Part shown: positions 47,211 to 57,035 of the stretch, one piece after another
Numbering within the stretch: position 1 is the first letter of the stretch
Layout of the letters: the number at the start of each line of letters is the position of its first letter
NCBI RefSeq assembly: GCF_023516215.1
Contig: NZ_CP097349.1
Location: 3,100,001-3,164,000, forward strand
Length of the DNA: 64,000 nucleotides
Direction of reading: 5' to 3'
DNA from: Cytobacillus pseudoceanisediminis
Lineage (GTDB): Bacteria; Bacillota; Bacilli; Bacillales; Cytobacillaceae
The notes under the pieces: generated by a model
Databases searched by the model: none
Told to the model about the DNA's origin: nothing
The model's input: only the letters and a program-made list of their open reading frames with translations
Position numbers and translations under genes: made by a program

Positions 47211-47250
47211 GGGTGAGACACTGCTTTTCGCAGAATCTCACCCCTTTTTT
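47211..47250. terminator. Terminator between pgl and the quinone oxidoreductase gene
   Basis: Stem GGGTGAGA / TCTCACCC with a loop that itself folds (CTGC-TTTTC-GCAG), followed by TTTTTT. Convergent genes flank it. Confidence 0.7.
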
Positions 47251-48244
47251 ATACACTAATTTTAAAAGCAATCTTCCCCCATTGTTCTGCGTTATCGAGT
47301 CTGTCAAAAGCTTTCTCGAATTCTTCCAGCGGAAGCGCCTGATCCAATACCGGCCTGATTTGATGCTTTTCAATAAACTGGAGCATTTCATGGTATTCCT
47401 CCGCGCTGCCCATTGTTGAGCCAAGCAGGTTTTGCTGGGCATAAAAAAGGCTGCGGAGATTTAGTTCCAGCTGATCTCCTGTGGAGGAGCCAAATGTTAC
47501 GATGGTGCCGCCATTACGCAGGATTTCGAGCGATTTATTGAATGTCGCAGGGCCAACTGATTCAATGACAAGATCCACTTTTTCCCCGCCAAGGACTCCA
47601 TTCCAGTCTTCACTGCTGTTCAGGGCTTTATCCGCACCGAGTTCAAGTGCTCTCTGACATTTTTCCTCCGAACGGGAAGCTGCGTAAACGGTTGCTCCCG
47701 CTGCTTTTGCAAATTGCATTAAGAAGGTTGCAACTCCTCCTCCAATCCCTGGAATGAACACCTTCATGCCTGACTGAAGCTTTCCTCTTGTGAACAATGC
47801 TCTGTAGGCGGTTAGTGCAGACAGGGATAGGACGCCCGCTTCCTCCCAGGTTAAATACGCCGGCTTGGGTGCTGTGTTTTCAGCAGGAATGGTGATATAT
47901 TCAGCGAATGTGCCATGAAACGGCAAGCCGACGATTTCAAAGCCTGCTGGCGGTGCATCGCTCTTTTCCTTCCATCCCAGTCCGGGATTGATGATGACCT
48001 CATCACCTGGCTTCACGTGTGTAACGCCTTCTCCGACTGAGTCTATGACTCCCGCTCCGTCTGAACCGATGACAAGCGCAGGATCTTCTGGCTTGTGGCG
48101 GTTCAGGACAAATAAATCACGATGATTCAAGCCTGCCGTTTTTAATTTCACCCTCACCTCGCCGTTACCCGGATCGGACTTTTCCAGTTCACCATAAGAT
48201 AATCCCGCGCGGCCTGCTACTCCTTCATGAATGATCGCTTTCAT
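47249..48244 (-). CDS. Zinc-type/quinone oxidoreductase (MDR family)
   Basis: 331 aa. GroES-like domain with LKTAGLNHRDLFVLNRH and VIGSDGAGVIDSVGEGVTHVKPGDEV, and a Rossmann domain with FIPGIGGGVATFLMQFAKAAGA as the nucleotide site. The cofactor-binding motif and lack of a structural zinc cluster place it among quinone oxidoreductase or enoyl reductase-like MDRs (YogA-like). It probably reduces alkenals or quinones with NADPH. The start at 48244 follows AGGTGA. It is expressed alone. Confidence 0.78.
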   Translation of the reverse strand: MKAIIHEGVAGRAGLSYGELEKSDPGNGEVRVKLKTAGLNHRDLFVLNRHKPEDPALVIGSDGAGVIDSVGEGVTHVKPGDEVIINPGLGWKEKSDAPPAGFEIVGLPFHGTFAEYITIPAENTAPKPAYLTWEEAGVLSLSALTAYRALFTRGKLQSGMKVFIPGIGGGVATFLMQFAKAAGATVYAASRSEEKCQRALELGADKALNSSEDWNGVLGGEKVDLVIESVGPATFNKSLEILRNGGTIVTFGSSTGDQLELNLRSLFYAQQNLLGSTMGSAEEYHEMLQFIEKHQIRPVLDQALPLEEFEKAFDRLDNAEQWGKIAFKISV

Positions 48245-48322
48245 TTCCTTCACCTGCTTTTCTTTAAAAATTTCGTCTATTCTATCATATCTTGAAAGTG
48301 CCAGGAGGAAAAAGCGATATGC

Positions 48323-49579
48323 CTACTTTGCACTGCTAAGCCTTAGTTTCACAAATTTTCTTTTGCCTGCCTGCAGAACTAATCCGTCTGTGATTTTCAC
48401 GAGCATCTGAACATCGCCGACTTTCTGTCCGTTTAAACGGATGCCGCCGCCCGCAATCATTTTTCTGGCTTCCGTTTTGGAGGAAAGCAGGCCGAGGCCG
48501 GCAAGCAGGTCTGTAATGAGGACTTCACCTTCACCCTTCCATTCGGCTTCCGGGATCTCATCCGGCATGGCTCCCTTTTGGAAAATAGTTTTGAAATGCA
48601 GTTCGGCTTTATCGGCTTCACCTGTGCCATGGTACATGCGGACGATTGTTTTACCTAAAAGCATTTTGGCGTCACGCGGATGAAGTGTGCCGTTTTCGAG
48701 CCCCTCTGCGATTTGCTGTTTTTCTTTTACTGGCAGATCTGTTGCGAGATTGAAGTATTTTGGAATCAGCTCATCCGGGATGGACATGGTTTTGCCGTAC
48801 ATATTATTGGGATCTTCATCGACACCAATGTAATTGTTTTTTGATTTGGACATTTTCTCTTTGCCATCCAGGCCTTCAAGGAGCGGCATCAGGATGACCA
48901 CCTGCTTTTCTTTTTGGAAATGCTCCTGCAGATGGCGTCCCATCAGGACATTGAAGTGCTGATCATTCCCGCCAAGCTCGATATCGCTTTCGAGTACAAC
49001 CGAGTCATATCCCTGCATCAGCGGGTAGAAAAATTCATGAAGAGAGATCGGTTTGCCTGTGGACAGGCGCTCTGAAAAGTCATTGCGTTCCAGCAGGCGG
49101 GCAACTGTTATGCTGGCAGACAGGCGGATGACGTCTTCAAGCTGGAGATCCGAAAGCCATGCTGAGTTGTAGTGAAGATCGACCTTATTCATGTCCAGCA
49201 CTTTGCTGAATTGCTCGAAGTATGTTTTGGCATTACGTTTCACCTCTTCATCGGTGAGCTGGTTTCGGGCTGCGGATTTGCCTGTCGGGTCGCCAATTTT
49301 TCCGGTAAAATCGCCAATAATCAGCTGGATGATATGGCCATTGTCCTGGAACTGCTTTAGTTTATTCAGCACAACCGTATGGCCGATATGGACATCCGGT
49401 GCAGAAGGATCAAGCCCCAGCTTAATTTTTAAAGGCTGGTTTTGAAAAATGGACTTGGCTATTTTATTCTTTAGCTCTGCTTCAGGCAGAATATCCTGGA
49501 CACCATTGCGGTATACCTCCAGCTGCCTCTCTGTTTCGTGTTTTTGCTGGGCTGTTAATTTTCCAAAAAAATCCCCCAT
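48323..49579 (-). CDS. tyrZ: Tyrosyl-tRNA synthetase, TyrZ type
   Basis: 418 aa. Class I motifs HIGH ([16 protein letters not shown]) and KMSKS ([14 protein letters not shown]) are intact; a C-terminal S4 domain follows ([19 protein letters not shown]). The spacing with [14 protein letters not shown] and [14 protein letters not shown] is of the second TyrRS type (B. subtilis TyrZ) rather than TyrS. The start at 49579 ([15 protein letters not shown]) is the likely one, behind GGATGGGGGA; upstream in-frame codons fall in the leader. A T-box controls it. Confidence 0.88.
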   Translation of the reverse strand: MGDFFGKLTAQQKHETERQLEVYRNGVQDILPEAELKNKIAKSIFQNQPLKIKLGLDPSAPDVHIGHTVVLNKLKQFQDNGHIIQLIIGDFTGKIGDPTGKSAARNQLTDEEVKRNAKTYFEQFSKVLDMNKVDLHYNSAWLSDLQLEDVIRLSASITVARLLERNDFSERLSTGKPISLHEFFYPLMQGYDSVVLESDIELGGNDQHFNVLMGRHLQEHFQKEKQVVILMPLLEGLDGKEKMSKSKNNYIGVDEDPNNMYGKTMSIPDELIPKYFNLATDLPVKEKQQIAEGLENGTLHPRDAKMLLGKTIVRMYHGTGEADKAELHFKTIFQKGAMPDEIPEAEWKGEGEVLITDLLAGLGLLSSKTEARKMIAGGGIRLNGQKVGDVQMLVKITDGLVLQAGKRKFVKLRLSSAK

Positions 49580-49608
49580 GTCCCCCATCCTTTCTATTAT
49601 CGGAATAC

Positions 49609-49822
49609 AAAAAACCACGCCCCTAAAGAAAGGGACGTGGCTAACGCGGTACCACCCTTTTTGAAGATTGCTCTTCCACTCAGCGGATTAACGGCCCGTG
49701 CCGTTCCCTGCTACTCCTGTTCACAGAGAAAGTTCAAGAAGGTAATTCACTGTTATCTTTGTGCTGATTTTCACCAGGCATCAGCTCTCTAAAACAGGGA
49801 GATAAGCAGCTACTTGTTTCTG
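49609..49822 (-). promoter_or_regulatory. Tyrosine T-box riboswitch with terminator
   Basis: On the minus strand the core T-box GGTGGTACCGCG occupies 49656-49645, followed by a terminator hairpin (CCACGTCCC / GGGGCGTGG then TTTTTT, 49640-49609). Upstream are the Stem I elements AGAGAGCTGATG and GGTGAAAATCAGC. A candidate specifier codon TAC (Tyr) lies in GTGAATTACC. Uncharged tRNA-Tyr should bind, form the antiterminator and allow tyrZ expression. Confidence 0.88.
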
Positions 49823-49933
49823 TCATTACGTTTAAATTTGAAATTTTTATTATTTTAGCGGAATGGAGGACATTGTTCAAGTGTTTTTTCTCAAGCAATA
49901 TTAGATGAAGGTTTTTCAACCGTAATACTATAT

Positions 49934-49962
49934 AAAAACCAGGAACATGCAATGCCCCTGGT
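49934..49962 (-). terminator. Terminator of the methionine aminopeptidase gene
   Basis: Stem ACCAGG-GCAT / ATG-CCTGGT followed by TTTTTAT on the minus strand. Confidence 0.65.
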
Positions 49963-49968
49963 CCATGG

Positions 49969-50724
<756 letters not shown>

Positions 50725-50767
50725 TCAATAGTTGTTATTTCTCTATTATAATCTAAATGTGGCGTGC

Positions 50768-51334
50768 TTAATAAGATTTCGCCTTTTCTGTTGCTAAAAA
50801 CCTAATAATCAACAGGAAAGTGATAAGGCCTGTTAAGGAAAACAGCAATGCTTCGAGCAGATGTCCTCCATCATTATTAGATTCTGCACGACTTGGTGTT
50901 CTTGCTTCACCGCTCAGTATTTTTCCGTAAAAACCCTCATGACCTGATAAAATTCTGCCATCCTGCACTTGGACCATTCCATTGGGACCGGCAACGGGAA
51001 CAAGAAAGCGGGCTTCCTTTGTTTTCTCCCAAAATAACAGGAACTTGCCTCCATCCTGCTGATATTCCTCAGCCCATCCTTTATCGTAAACATCAATGCC
51101 TGCCGTGATGGTTTCTGTTGCTTTTCCTTTATATACTTTCTCGACTTGAAACTGCCTTCCGTAAAAATTCCCCTTGCTTGATTTTTGTTTGCTTTTAAAA
51201 TTATATGTTCCCAGCACAATAACTTGTGAGCGGGATTCGACCATTTCGGGATTAAGTTCAAGCCATTTTGTTGCGAATGATGATGAACCCCCTGCCAGCA
51301 AAAGCGCAAAAAGTATGAAGAACACCTTTCTCAT
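50768..51334 (-). CDS. Secreted/membrane-anchored protein, unknown function
   Basis: 188 aa. It has a signal peptide (KVFFILFALLLAGGSSSFA), a beta-rich domain (QVIVLGTYNF, FQVEKVYKGKATETITAG, FLLFWEKTKEARFLVPVAGPNGMVQ) and one C-terminal membrane helix (LEALLFSLTGLITFLLIIRFL). The topology is therefore outward-facing and anchored. The start at 51334 has GAAGGGAAG upstream; an in-frame ATG at 51355 overlaps the Nudix stop codon as ATGA and could be used. No named family is recognised. It is co-transcribed with the Nudix gene. Confidence 0.6.
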   Translation of the reverse strand: MRKVFFILFALLLAGGSSSFATKWLELNPEMVESRSQVIVLGTYNFKSKQKSSKGNFYGRQFQVEKVYKGKATETITAGIDVYDKGWAEEYQQDGGKFLLFWEKTKEARFLVPVAGPNGMVQVQDGRILSGHEGFYGKILSGEARTPSRAESNNDGGHLLEALLFSLTGLITFLLIIRFLATEKAKSY

Positions 51335-51351
51335 TGTCTTCTTCCCTTCAA

Positions 51352-51984
51352 TCATACCTTTGATTGAACAATCTGTTCACGCATCGAATGCAGCACACGC
51401 TTATAATAGTAATCCTGATGCGGGACAAAGTCCGTTTTCCTTACATTTATGGAGTTGGGGATTCTTATGCCATTATCCACCTGGAATCCTTCTGCCTCAA
51501 TGAGTTCTTTTCCGCCAAACCACAGTCCATAAAACTCCTCCATTGCAATCTGGTATATCCCAGTAACCTCTTCAGGCTGCGGGCTAAACTCTTCTAAGGA
51601 ATAATTGCTGTGATACAGGAAAACGTGGGCCAGTTCTTTGTCGATAAAATTTTCTTTCTCTGCTATGTAATCAATGACGCCCAGTGGCACCAAGTCCGCA
51701 AAATCAACATGAATCCCCAGTTCTTCCTCCACTTCTCTCATGCCGTCCATGACAGATTCATGGCTTAAGAGGTGGCCAGCAGCAGTTATATCCAAAAGGC
51801 CAGGGTAATCCTTTTTCTCCTTGCTGCGGTATTGAAAATAAATATAATCCTGATCTTTTTCCCTGCTGACGAACCAGCAATGGAACGTTTCATGCCAGTG
51901 GCCTTGTTTATGGACCTCTTTACGAGATGCGACACCGATTTGTTTTCGGTTATCATCAAATATATTCAGAAGTTCTGTTTCCAA
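51352..51984 (-). CDS. Nudix hydrolase
   Basis: 210 aa. The Nudix box is intact: GHLLSHESVMDGMREVEEEL then GI (GX5EX7REUXEEXGU). The opening LNIFDDNRKQIGVASRKEVH...GHWHETFHCWFV is typical of the isopentenyl-diphosphate isomerase-like Nudix group (YfcD type). The start is TTG at 51984, set by AAGGAGG eight nt upstream, right after the stop codon of the YjaZ-like gene, so the genes form an operon. The substrate, a nucleoside diphosphate derivative, is not determined. Confidence 0.82.
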   Translation of the reverse strand: METELLNIFDDNRKQIGVASRKEVHKQGHWHETFHCWFVSREKDQDYIYFQYRSKEKKDYPGLLDITAAGHLLSHESVMDGMREVEEELGIHVDFADLVPLGVIDYIAEKENFIDKELAHVFLYHSNYSLEEFSPQPEEVTGIYQIAMEEFYGLWFGGKELIEAEGFQVDNGIRIPNSINVRKTDFVPHQDYYYKRVLHSMREQIVQSKV

Positions 51985-52805
51985 TTAAATGGCCTCCTTG
52001 ATTATATAGCTATTAAATATTTCATGCGGGTCTGCCTGATATAAATCCCGATACCTCTCAATCTTCTCCTGCTCCGCATAATGCCTTACCATTTTATAAG
52101 CAAAAGAATAGCCGGCAAATACCGGGATTCCCATCTCTTTATTGCCAAAACAGATTTTGCTTTTTAAGACATCGTCTGCTGTACTCAGGTTTTGCCGGGC
52201 AATTTCTATATAATTCTGCTCGATTTCCTCAGTAAATTCCTTCTTCCACCAGCGTTTATCCTTATAAAGCGAAAGACTGAAATACTCGGCGCCCCCTCCA
52301 TTTTATACCAGTCCGCGAGAGTAAAGGTTTCCAATGTAAGATTGTAGATCGGATTTTCAGGGGAAGCATGATGGAGCTCATGGGCAATCATATAGTTTAA
52401 AAAGTCGGTGTCCGGCTGTGGGGGAATAGCTATAATGATGGTATCTGGACCTATTGTGTAGCCATTTGTCCACATGGATTGATCAAAACTCTGAAACCAT
52501 GGGAAAGGAAGTGCTGGAACGATTGTTATGGTTAGGCTTTCAAAGTGAAGATGGCTCTCAGCTTCTTTGCACGTTTCTTCAACGATCGCTTCGATTTCCT
52601 TAGGATTCCAGCTGTATTTAAGAGCCTCCGCTTCTGGCAAAGCTGCAAATGCAAATAGCTGAAATCTTTTGGCGAGCTGTTCCCAGTCCTGCATCCAGGA
52701 TTTCCTGCCGATTAAGGGACTGATCTGAGATTGAAGGAAGCCCTTTAGGTTTATCCGGTTTTCAATTAGTTCTTCAGGTGTAATTTGATTGAGGGTGTAC
52801 TTCAT
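51985..52805 (-). CDS. yjaZ: YjaZ-like DUF2268 zinc protease domain protein (frame broken once in a homopolymer)
   Basis: Repaired length is 273 aa. The first frame runs from 52805 (behind AAGGAGG) and contains the zinc motif MIAHELHHAS (HExxH) and ADWYKMEG. The second frame continues GGAEYFSLSLYKDKRWWKKE and ends FNSYIIKEAI with the stop at 51985-51987. Adding one base to the C5 run at 52292-52296 joins them. DUF2268 proteins are predicted secretory-type Zn proteases, but no signal peptide is seen here. It is the first gene of an operon with the Nudix gene. Confidence 0.8.
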
Positions 52806-52863
52806 AGAAAGTCCTCCTTATTAGAGGTAAGCAGAAGGGATACTCATCTTCCGCCATCCCCTG

Positions 52864-53274
52864 TCACTGCTTTCCTGATTGGTTCTGATAATTCCGCTGC
52901 ACCATTCCGGATGATTTAATCATTCCGAACTTTTCATAAAACGGCTGTAATTCAGGGTCACACATAATATCGATCATATAAATACCGTCCAGCTCTTCCA
53001 GCATGCGGGTGACCAGCTTTTGACCGATTCCCTGCTGCTGATAATCAGGCAGTACTTCAAGCAGCGGAATGTAGGCTGATAGCACTCCATCGCTGATTGC
53101 TGTGATGAACCCAACCACTGCATGTTTATCACGGTCAATGGCAAGCACGATTTTCGTGCTGTTTTTTAGAAGCTTCAGATGCTTTTCAGGGCTCGGCGGA
53201 TTTTGCCACCCATCAAAAAAACCGTCCAGCATATCTGCTGATATTCCTTCTGGATCCACTGCATATTTGATCAT
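52864..53274 (-). CDS. GNAT-family N-acetyltransferase
   Basis: 136 aa. Acetyl-CoA site in IPLLEVLPDYQQQGIGQKLVTRMLEEL (R/Q-x-x-G-x-G/A pattern) and a following strand IDIMCDPELQPFYEKFGM, the GNAT motif B. The N-terminus is MIKYAVDPEGISADMLDGFF behind GGAGCTGAT. The substrate is unknown. It is transcribed separately from the YjaZ-like gene downstream (58-nt gap). Confidence 0.8.
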   Translation of the reverse strand: MIKYAVDPEGISADMLDGFFDGWQNPPSPEKHLKLLKNSTKIVLAIDRDKHAVVGFITAISDGVLSAYIPLLEVLPDYQQQGIGQKLVTRMLEELDGIYMIDIMCDPELQPFYEKFGMIKSSGMVQRNYQNQSGKQ

Positions 53275-53462
53275 TTTATCAGCTCCAATTTCTATCAGAA
53301 AGAAGCATCCAAAAATCCTCCTGACCTTTTAATCAATTAATTTTCGACAAATATGCAGGAAAAGCCTGTACATTTTTTTGAAAAATTCAAACGGGTTATT
53401 TTTCATTTACTCTTTAATCCATTAGAATAATGTTAACTAACTTGGTTAAAGGGGTTCTGAGG

Positions 53463-55231
53463 ATGCTGGAACTGCTGATTACGATGCTGGAGCGGCTTGG
53501 AATCATTGTCACCATTGCGCTGATTCTGACAAGGTTCCGCTTTTTCAGAGAGATGATTTATGGCGAAAGATTAAAACGGCAGCAGGAGTATAAAGCCATT
53601 CTTTTTTCGGCTTCTTTGGCATCATTGGAACCTATTCAGGGCTGGCCTTCAATACGGACACACTGCAGTTTAACCGCTGGGCATCCGAACTTGCTACAGA
53701 TGAAGCCATTGCCAATTCCAGGGTGATCGGGGTTGTGCTCGCCGGATTGCTTGGCGGTCCTAAAGTAGGAGTTGGGGCAGGAATTATAGCAGGATTCCAC
53801 CGATTTACGCTTGGCGGCTTTACCGGGATTGCCTGCGGTTTGGCATCGATAGTGGCGGGGCTACTTGCCGGATTTTTCCGCCGGAAAAATGAACATGTGA
53901 AGCTATCGTCGGCATTCTTCATCGGTGCTACGGCTGAAGCCGTGCAGATGCTGATTATTCTCGGTATGTCACGGCCTATAGAAAAAGCAGTTGCGCTAGT
54001 CGAAATGATTGGAATTCCCATGATTATAGCAAATGGTCTTGGCAGTGCCCTATTTTTACTGATCATAAAAAATGTCATAAACGAAGAAGAAAAAGCAGGA
54101 GCTTTTCATGCACAGAAAACACTTCGGATTGCTGACCAGACGCTTGCACACCTTCGTGAAGGGATTAATCATAAGTCCGCACTGGCAGTCTGCCTGATTT
54201 TACATAAGGAACTTCAGATGAAAGCAGTTGCAATCACCAATCACACCGAAATCCTTGCCCATGTCGGCCTTGGAAATGACCACCACCGCTCCGGAAGCCC
54301 GATCCAGACACAGATAACACGGGATGTCATTCAGAACGGGGAAATTGTGGTTGCCAATGACCAGACCATTCACTGCCGGCAGGAAAACTGTCCTCTTGGC
54401 GCAGCCATTGTCGCTCCTTTAAAGCTGCGCGGCGAAACCATCGGAACGCTGAAGTTTTACTTCACTTCGGAAAAAGAAATGACTAATCTCGTGATGGAGC
54501 TAATTTCCGGGCTAAGTGTACTGCTCAGCAATCAGCTCGAGATCGCTGAGGCTGATAAAGCCTACCAGCTGGCAAAGGAAGCTGAAATTAAAGCACTGCA
54601 GGCGCAAATATCACCGCATTTTTTATTTAATTCATTAAATACGATTATTTCCCTTGTGCGGATCGAGCCTGCCCAGGCAAGGAAATTGCTCGTTTCCTTA
54701 TCTCATTTTCTGCGGCAAAATCTGACGGCCACAACAGTCAGCTGTACGACCCTTGAACAGGAGCTCAGACATGTAAAGGCCTATCTGTCAATTGAAGAAA
54801 CCCGGTTTGTGGATCGGCTCGAAGTTATATACGACATTGATGAAGATGCCCTTTTGGAAAGAATCCCGCCGCTCACTCTGCAGCCGATTGTGGAAAATGC
54901 CGTAAAGCATGGGATTAAGAACAAGGAACAGGACTGTATCATTATGATCAAAATTCAGAAACAGGATGGAATGACGTTAGTAAAAGTGAAGGATAATGGA
55001 CAGGGAATGAGCCGGGAAAGAGCCGAACAGCTCGGCAAAGAAACCCTGCAGTCAGAATCGGGCTCCGGACTTGCATTGTACAATGTAAACCGCCGGCTGA
55101 CCATGATGTTTGGTGAGGAAGCTTCGCTGCAAATTGCCAGCACTCCAGGCTTCGGCACTGACATACAATTCGCCATTCCGCAAACGGAGGAAAAAACTGA
55201 TGGAAAAAACGATCCGAATTTTAATCGCTGA
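53463..55231 (+). CDS. lytS: LytS-type sensor histidine kinase (frame broken once in a homopolymer)
   Basis: Repaired length is about 589 aa. The start at 53463 (MLELLITMLERLGIIVT) follows GGGGTTCTGAGG. The first frame ends after KQQEYKAILF; one base added to the T6 run at 53602-53607 gives FFGFFGIIGTYSGLAFNTDTL and continues into the second frame. Domains: 5TMR_LYT membrane sensor (residues 1-190), GAF-like region (to 360), His-kinase region with ISPHFLFNSLNTIISLVRIEP and HATPase motifs IVENAVKHGIKN and DNGQGM. LytS-type kinases sense pyruvate in B. subtilis and E. coli (BtsS). It overlaps lytT by 32 nt, and a further missing A near 55191-55196 would give the commoner TGATG overlap. Confidence 0.87.
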
Positions 55232-55930
55232 TGACGAACGATACAGCAGAGATGAATTAAAGCATTTACTCGAGGAGTTTCCTGCTATCCAGGTTGTCGG
55301 CGAGGCTGAATCTGGCGAAGCGGCCGTGATGAAAGCCATCCAGCTTCAGCCGGACGTCGTTTTCCTTGATGTGGAGATGCCCAGGATGAACGGGATGGAA
55401 GCTGCCAAATCATTGCAGGAGCTAAAAAAAGTGCCGCTCATTATCTTTGCAACCGCCTACCCGCAGTTTGCTGCTGAAGCCTTCCGCTATGAAGCAACCG
55501 ATTATTTACTGAAGCCCTACGACGAGGAGCAGCTCGAACAGACCATCAGGCGAGTGGAAAAATTGATTGGTGCCAAAAAAGAAAATGACACCAGCAAGCC
55601 CGCCGGCAAACTGGCTGTTGAAGAAGATGGAGAAATACTTTACTTGGAGCCAAAAGAAATCCTCTATATCTACCGGGATGAAAAAGTATCCAGAATTATA
55701 ACCAGAACCGGTGAGCATGAAACTAAAACCCCCTGAAAGATTTGGAGAGCCGGCTGCTTCCCTTTAGCTTTTTCCGGATTCATAAAAGCTATCTGGTGAA
55801 TCTGGATTATGTCACACGACTCACCCCCTGGTTCAACGGGGCATACCAGCTTGAGATGGAAGGCCGGGAAGAACTTCTGTCTGTGAGCCGGAACTATGTG
55901 AAGGCACTGCGGGTGCGATTGGAATTGTGA
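55200..55930 (+). CDS. lytT: LytTR-type response regulator (frame broken once in a homopolymer)
   Basis: Repaired length is 243 aa. The receiver domain is complete: ILIADDERYSRDEL acidic pair, phospho-Asp in DVVFLDVEMPRMNGMEAAK, then FATAYPQFAAEAF and YLLKPYDEEQL. The LytTR DNA-binding domain starts AVEEDGEILYLEPKEILYIY and continues after the break as LKDLESRLLPFSFFRIHKSYLVNLDYV. One base added to the C5 run at 55729-55733 joins the two. The start at 55200 is set by GGAGG nine nt upstream. LytTR domains bind two direct half-sites about 21 bp apart. cstA lies 1.1 kb downstream, after a large repeat array. Confidence 0.87.
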
Positions 55931-55934
55931 AAAT

Positions 55935-55957
55935 GCATCGGTGACGGTGCCTTTTTG
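55935..55957 (+). terminator. Terminator of lytST
   Basis: Short stem GCATCG / CGGTGC (one G-T pair) with a GTGA loop followed by CTTTTTG. Confidence 0.5.
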
Positions 55958-56029
55958 TTTTTTGTGGGGGAAGTTTTTGAGGGGGATTGCAGTGATTCAG
56001 AGATTGATTGCTTTTCTGAGGGGGTCTGA

Positions 56030-56845
56030 AATCGGGTTTGGGCTCTTTTATTGGGAATTGCGCCAAAATCGATGGGGATTGCGCTCTCCTGCTTCGGTTT
56101 CGCGCTGTTATTGTGTCTGTTTGCGCTTATCTGGGATGTTTTTGCGCTTTGAGAACGGGTTTGCGCTCTTTTTACTGGGAATTGCGCCAAAATCAATGGG
56201 GATTGAGCTTCCCTGCTTCGGTTTCTCGCTGTTATTTTGCCTGTTTGCGCTTATCTGGGAGGTTTTTGCACTTCGAGAACGGGTTTGCGCTCTTTTTACT
56301 GGGAATTGCGCCAAAATCAATGGGGATTGCGCTTCCCTGCTTCGATTTCACGCTGTTATTGTGTCTGTTTGCGCTTATCTGGGATGTTTTTGCGCTTGGA
56401 GAACGGGTTTGCGCTCTTTTATTGGGAATTGCGCCAAAATCGATGGGGATTGCGCTCTTCTGCTTCGGTTTCGCGCTGTTATTTTGCCTGTTTGCGCTTA
56501 TCTGGGAGGTTTTTGCGCTTTAAGAACGGGTTTGCGCTCTTTTTACTGGGAATTGCGCCAAAATCGATGGGGATTGCGCTCTTCTGCTTCGGTTTCGCGC
56601 TGTTATTATGTCTGTTTACGCTTATCTGGGATGTTTTTGCGCTTTAAAATCGGGTTTGCGCCCTTTTTACTATGAATTGCGCCAAAATCGATGGGGATTG
56701 CGCTCTTCTGCTTCGGTTTCGCGCTGTTATTTTGCCTGTTTGCGCTTATCTGGATGTTTTTGCGCTTTGAGAACGGGTTTGCGCTCTTTTTACTGGGAAT
56801 TGCGCCAAAATCGATGGGGATTGCGCTCTCCATATCGCTTTGGCA
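56030..56845. repeat. Higher-order tandem array: 124-bp units built of 21-bp GCGC-phased subunits
   Basis: The GCGCC at the head of each unit starts at 56060, 56184, 56308, 56431, 56555, 56679 and 56802, so the period is 123-124 bp with about 6.5 copies. Inside a unit, GCGC or a one-base variant occurs at offsets 0, 21, 42, 63, 84 and 103, then 124. In the first unit all six are intact; in the second some are GAGC, TCGC or GCAC at the same positions. About 39 cores are therefore phased at 21 bp (one 19-bp step per unit). Weaker 21-bp spacing extends left to about 55968. Since 124 is not a multiple of 3, long open frames crossing it cannot encode a repeat protein. It fills the 1.1-kb space between lytT and cstA. 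Confidence 0.88.
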
Positions 56846-56975
56846 CTATATATTTAGTTTAACTGGACTGCTAACCACTAAATATAACGAATTTTCTATA
56901 CATTCCCACCCTTCGATGCATGTTAATCCCCCATCACTGCATTTTAATCTTTGTTTTTTACATGTTGGACACAAA

Positions 56976-57024
56976 TTGTTCAAATTTCCTTCTCTTCTTA
57001 TATAATTAATGTAAACGCATTCAT
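56976..57024 (+). promoter_or_regulatory. cstA promoter with CcpA cre site
   Basis: TATAAT at 57001-57006 preceded by TTGTTC about 19 nt upstream. At 57009-57024 lies ATGTAAACGCATTCAT, which matches the cre consensus WTGNAANCGNWNNCAW at every position. The cre overlaps the expected transcription start, a placement that gives CcpA repression when glucose is present. Confidence 0.7.
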
Positions 57025-57035
57025 AAAGGGGGATA

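Noticed and set aside
56030..56845. CRISPR array
   Set aside because: Repeats are contiguous, without unique spacers, and no cas genes are near.
55941..56862. Several long open frames (75-244 codons) on both strands across the tandem array
   Set aside because: They arise because the repeat unit is poor in stop codons. The 123-124 bp unit is not a multiple of 3, so each unit is read in a different frame, and none has a ribosome site at a sensible start.
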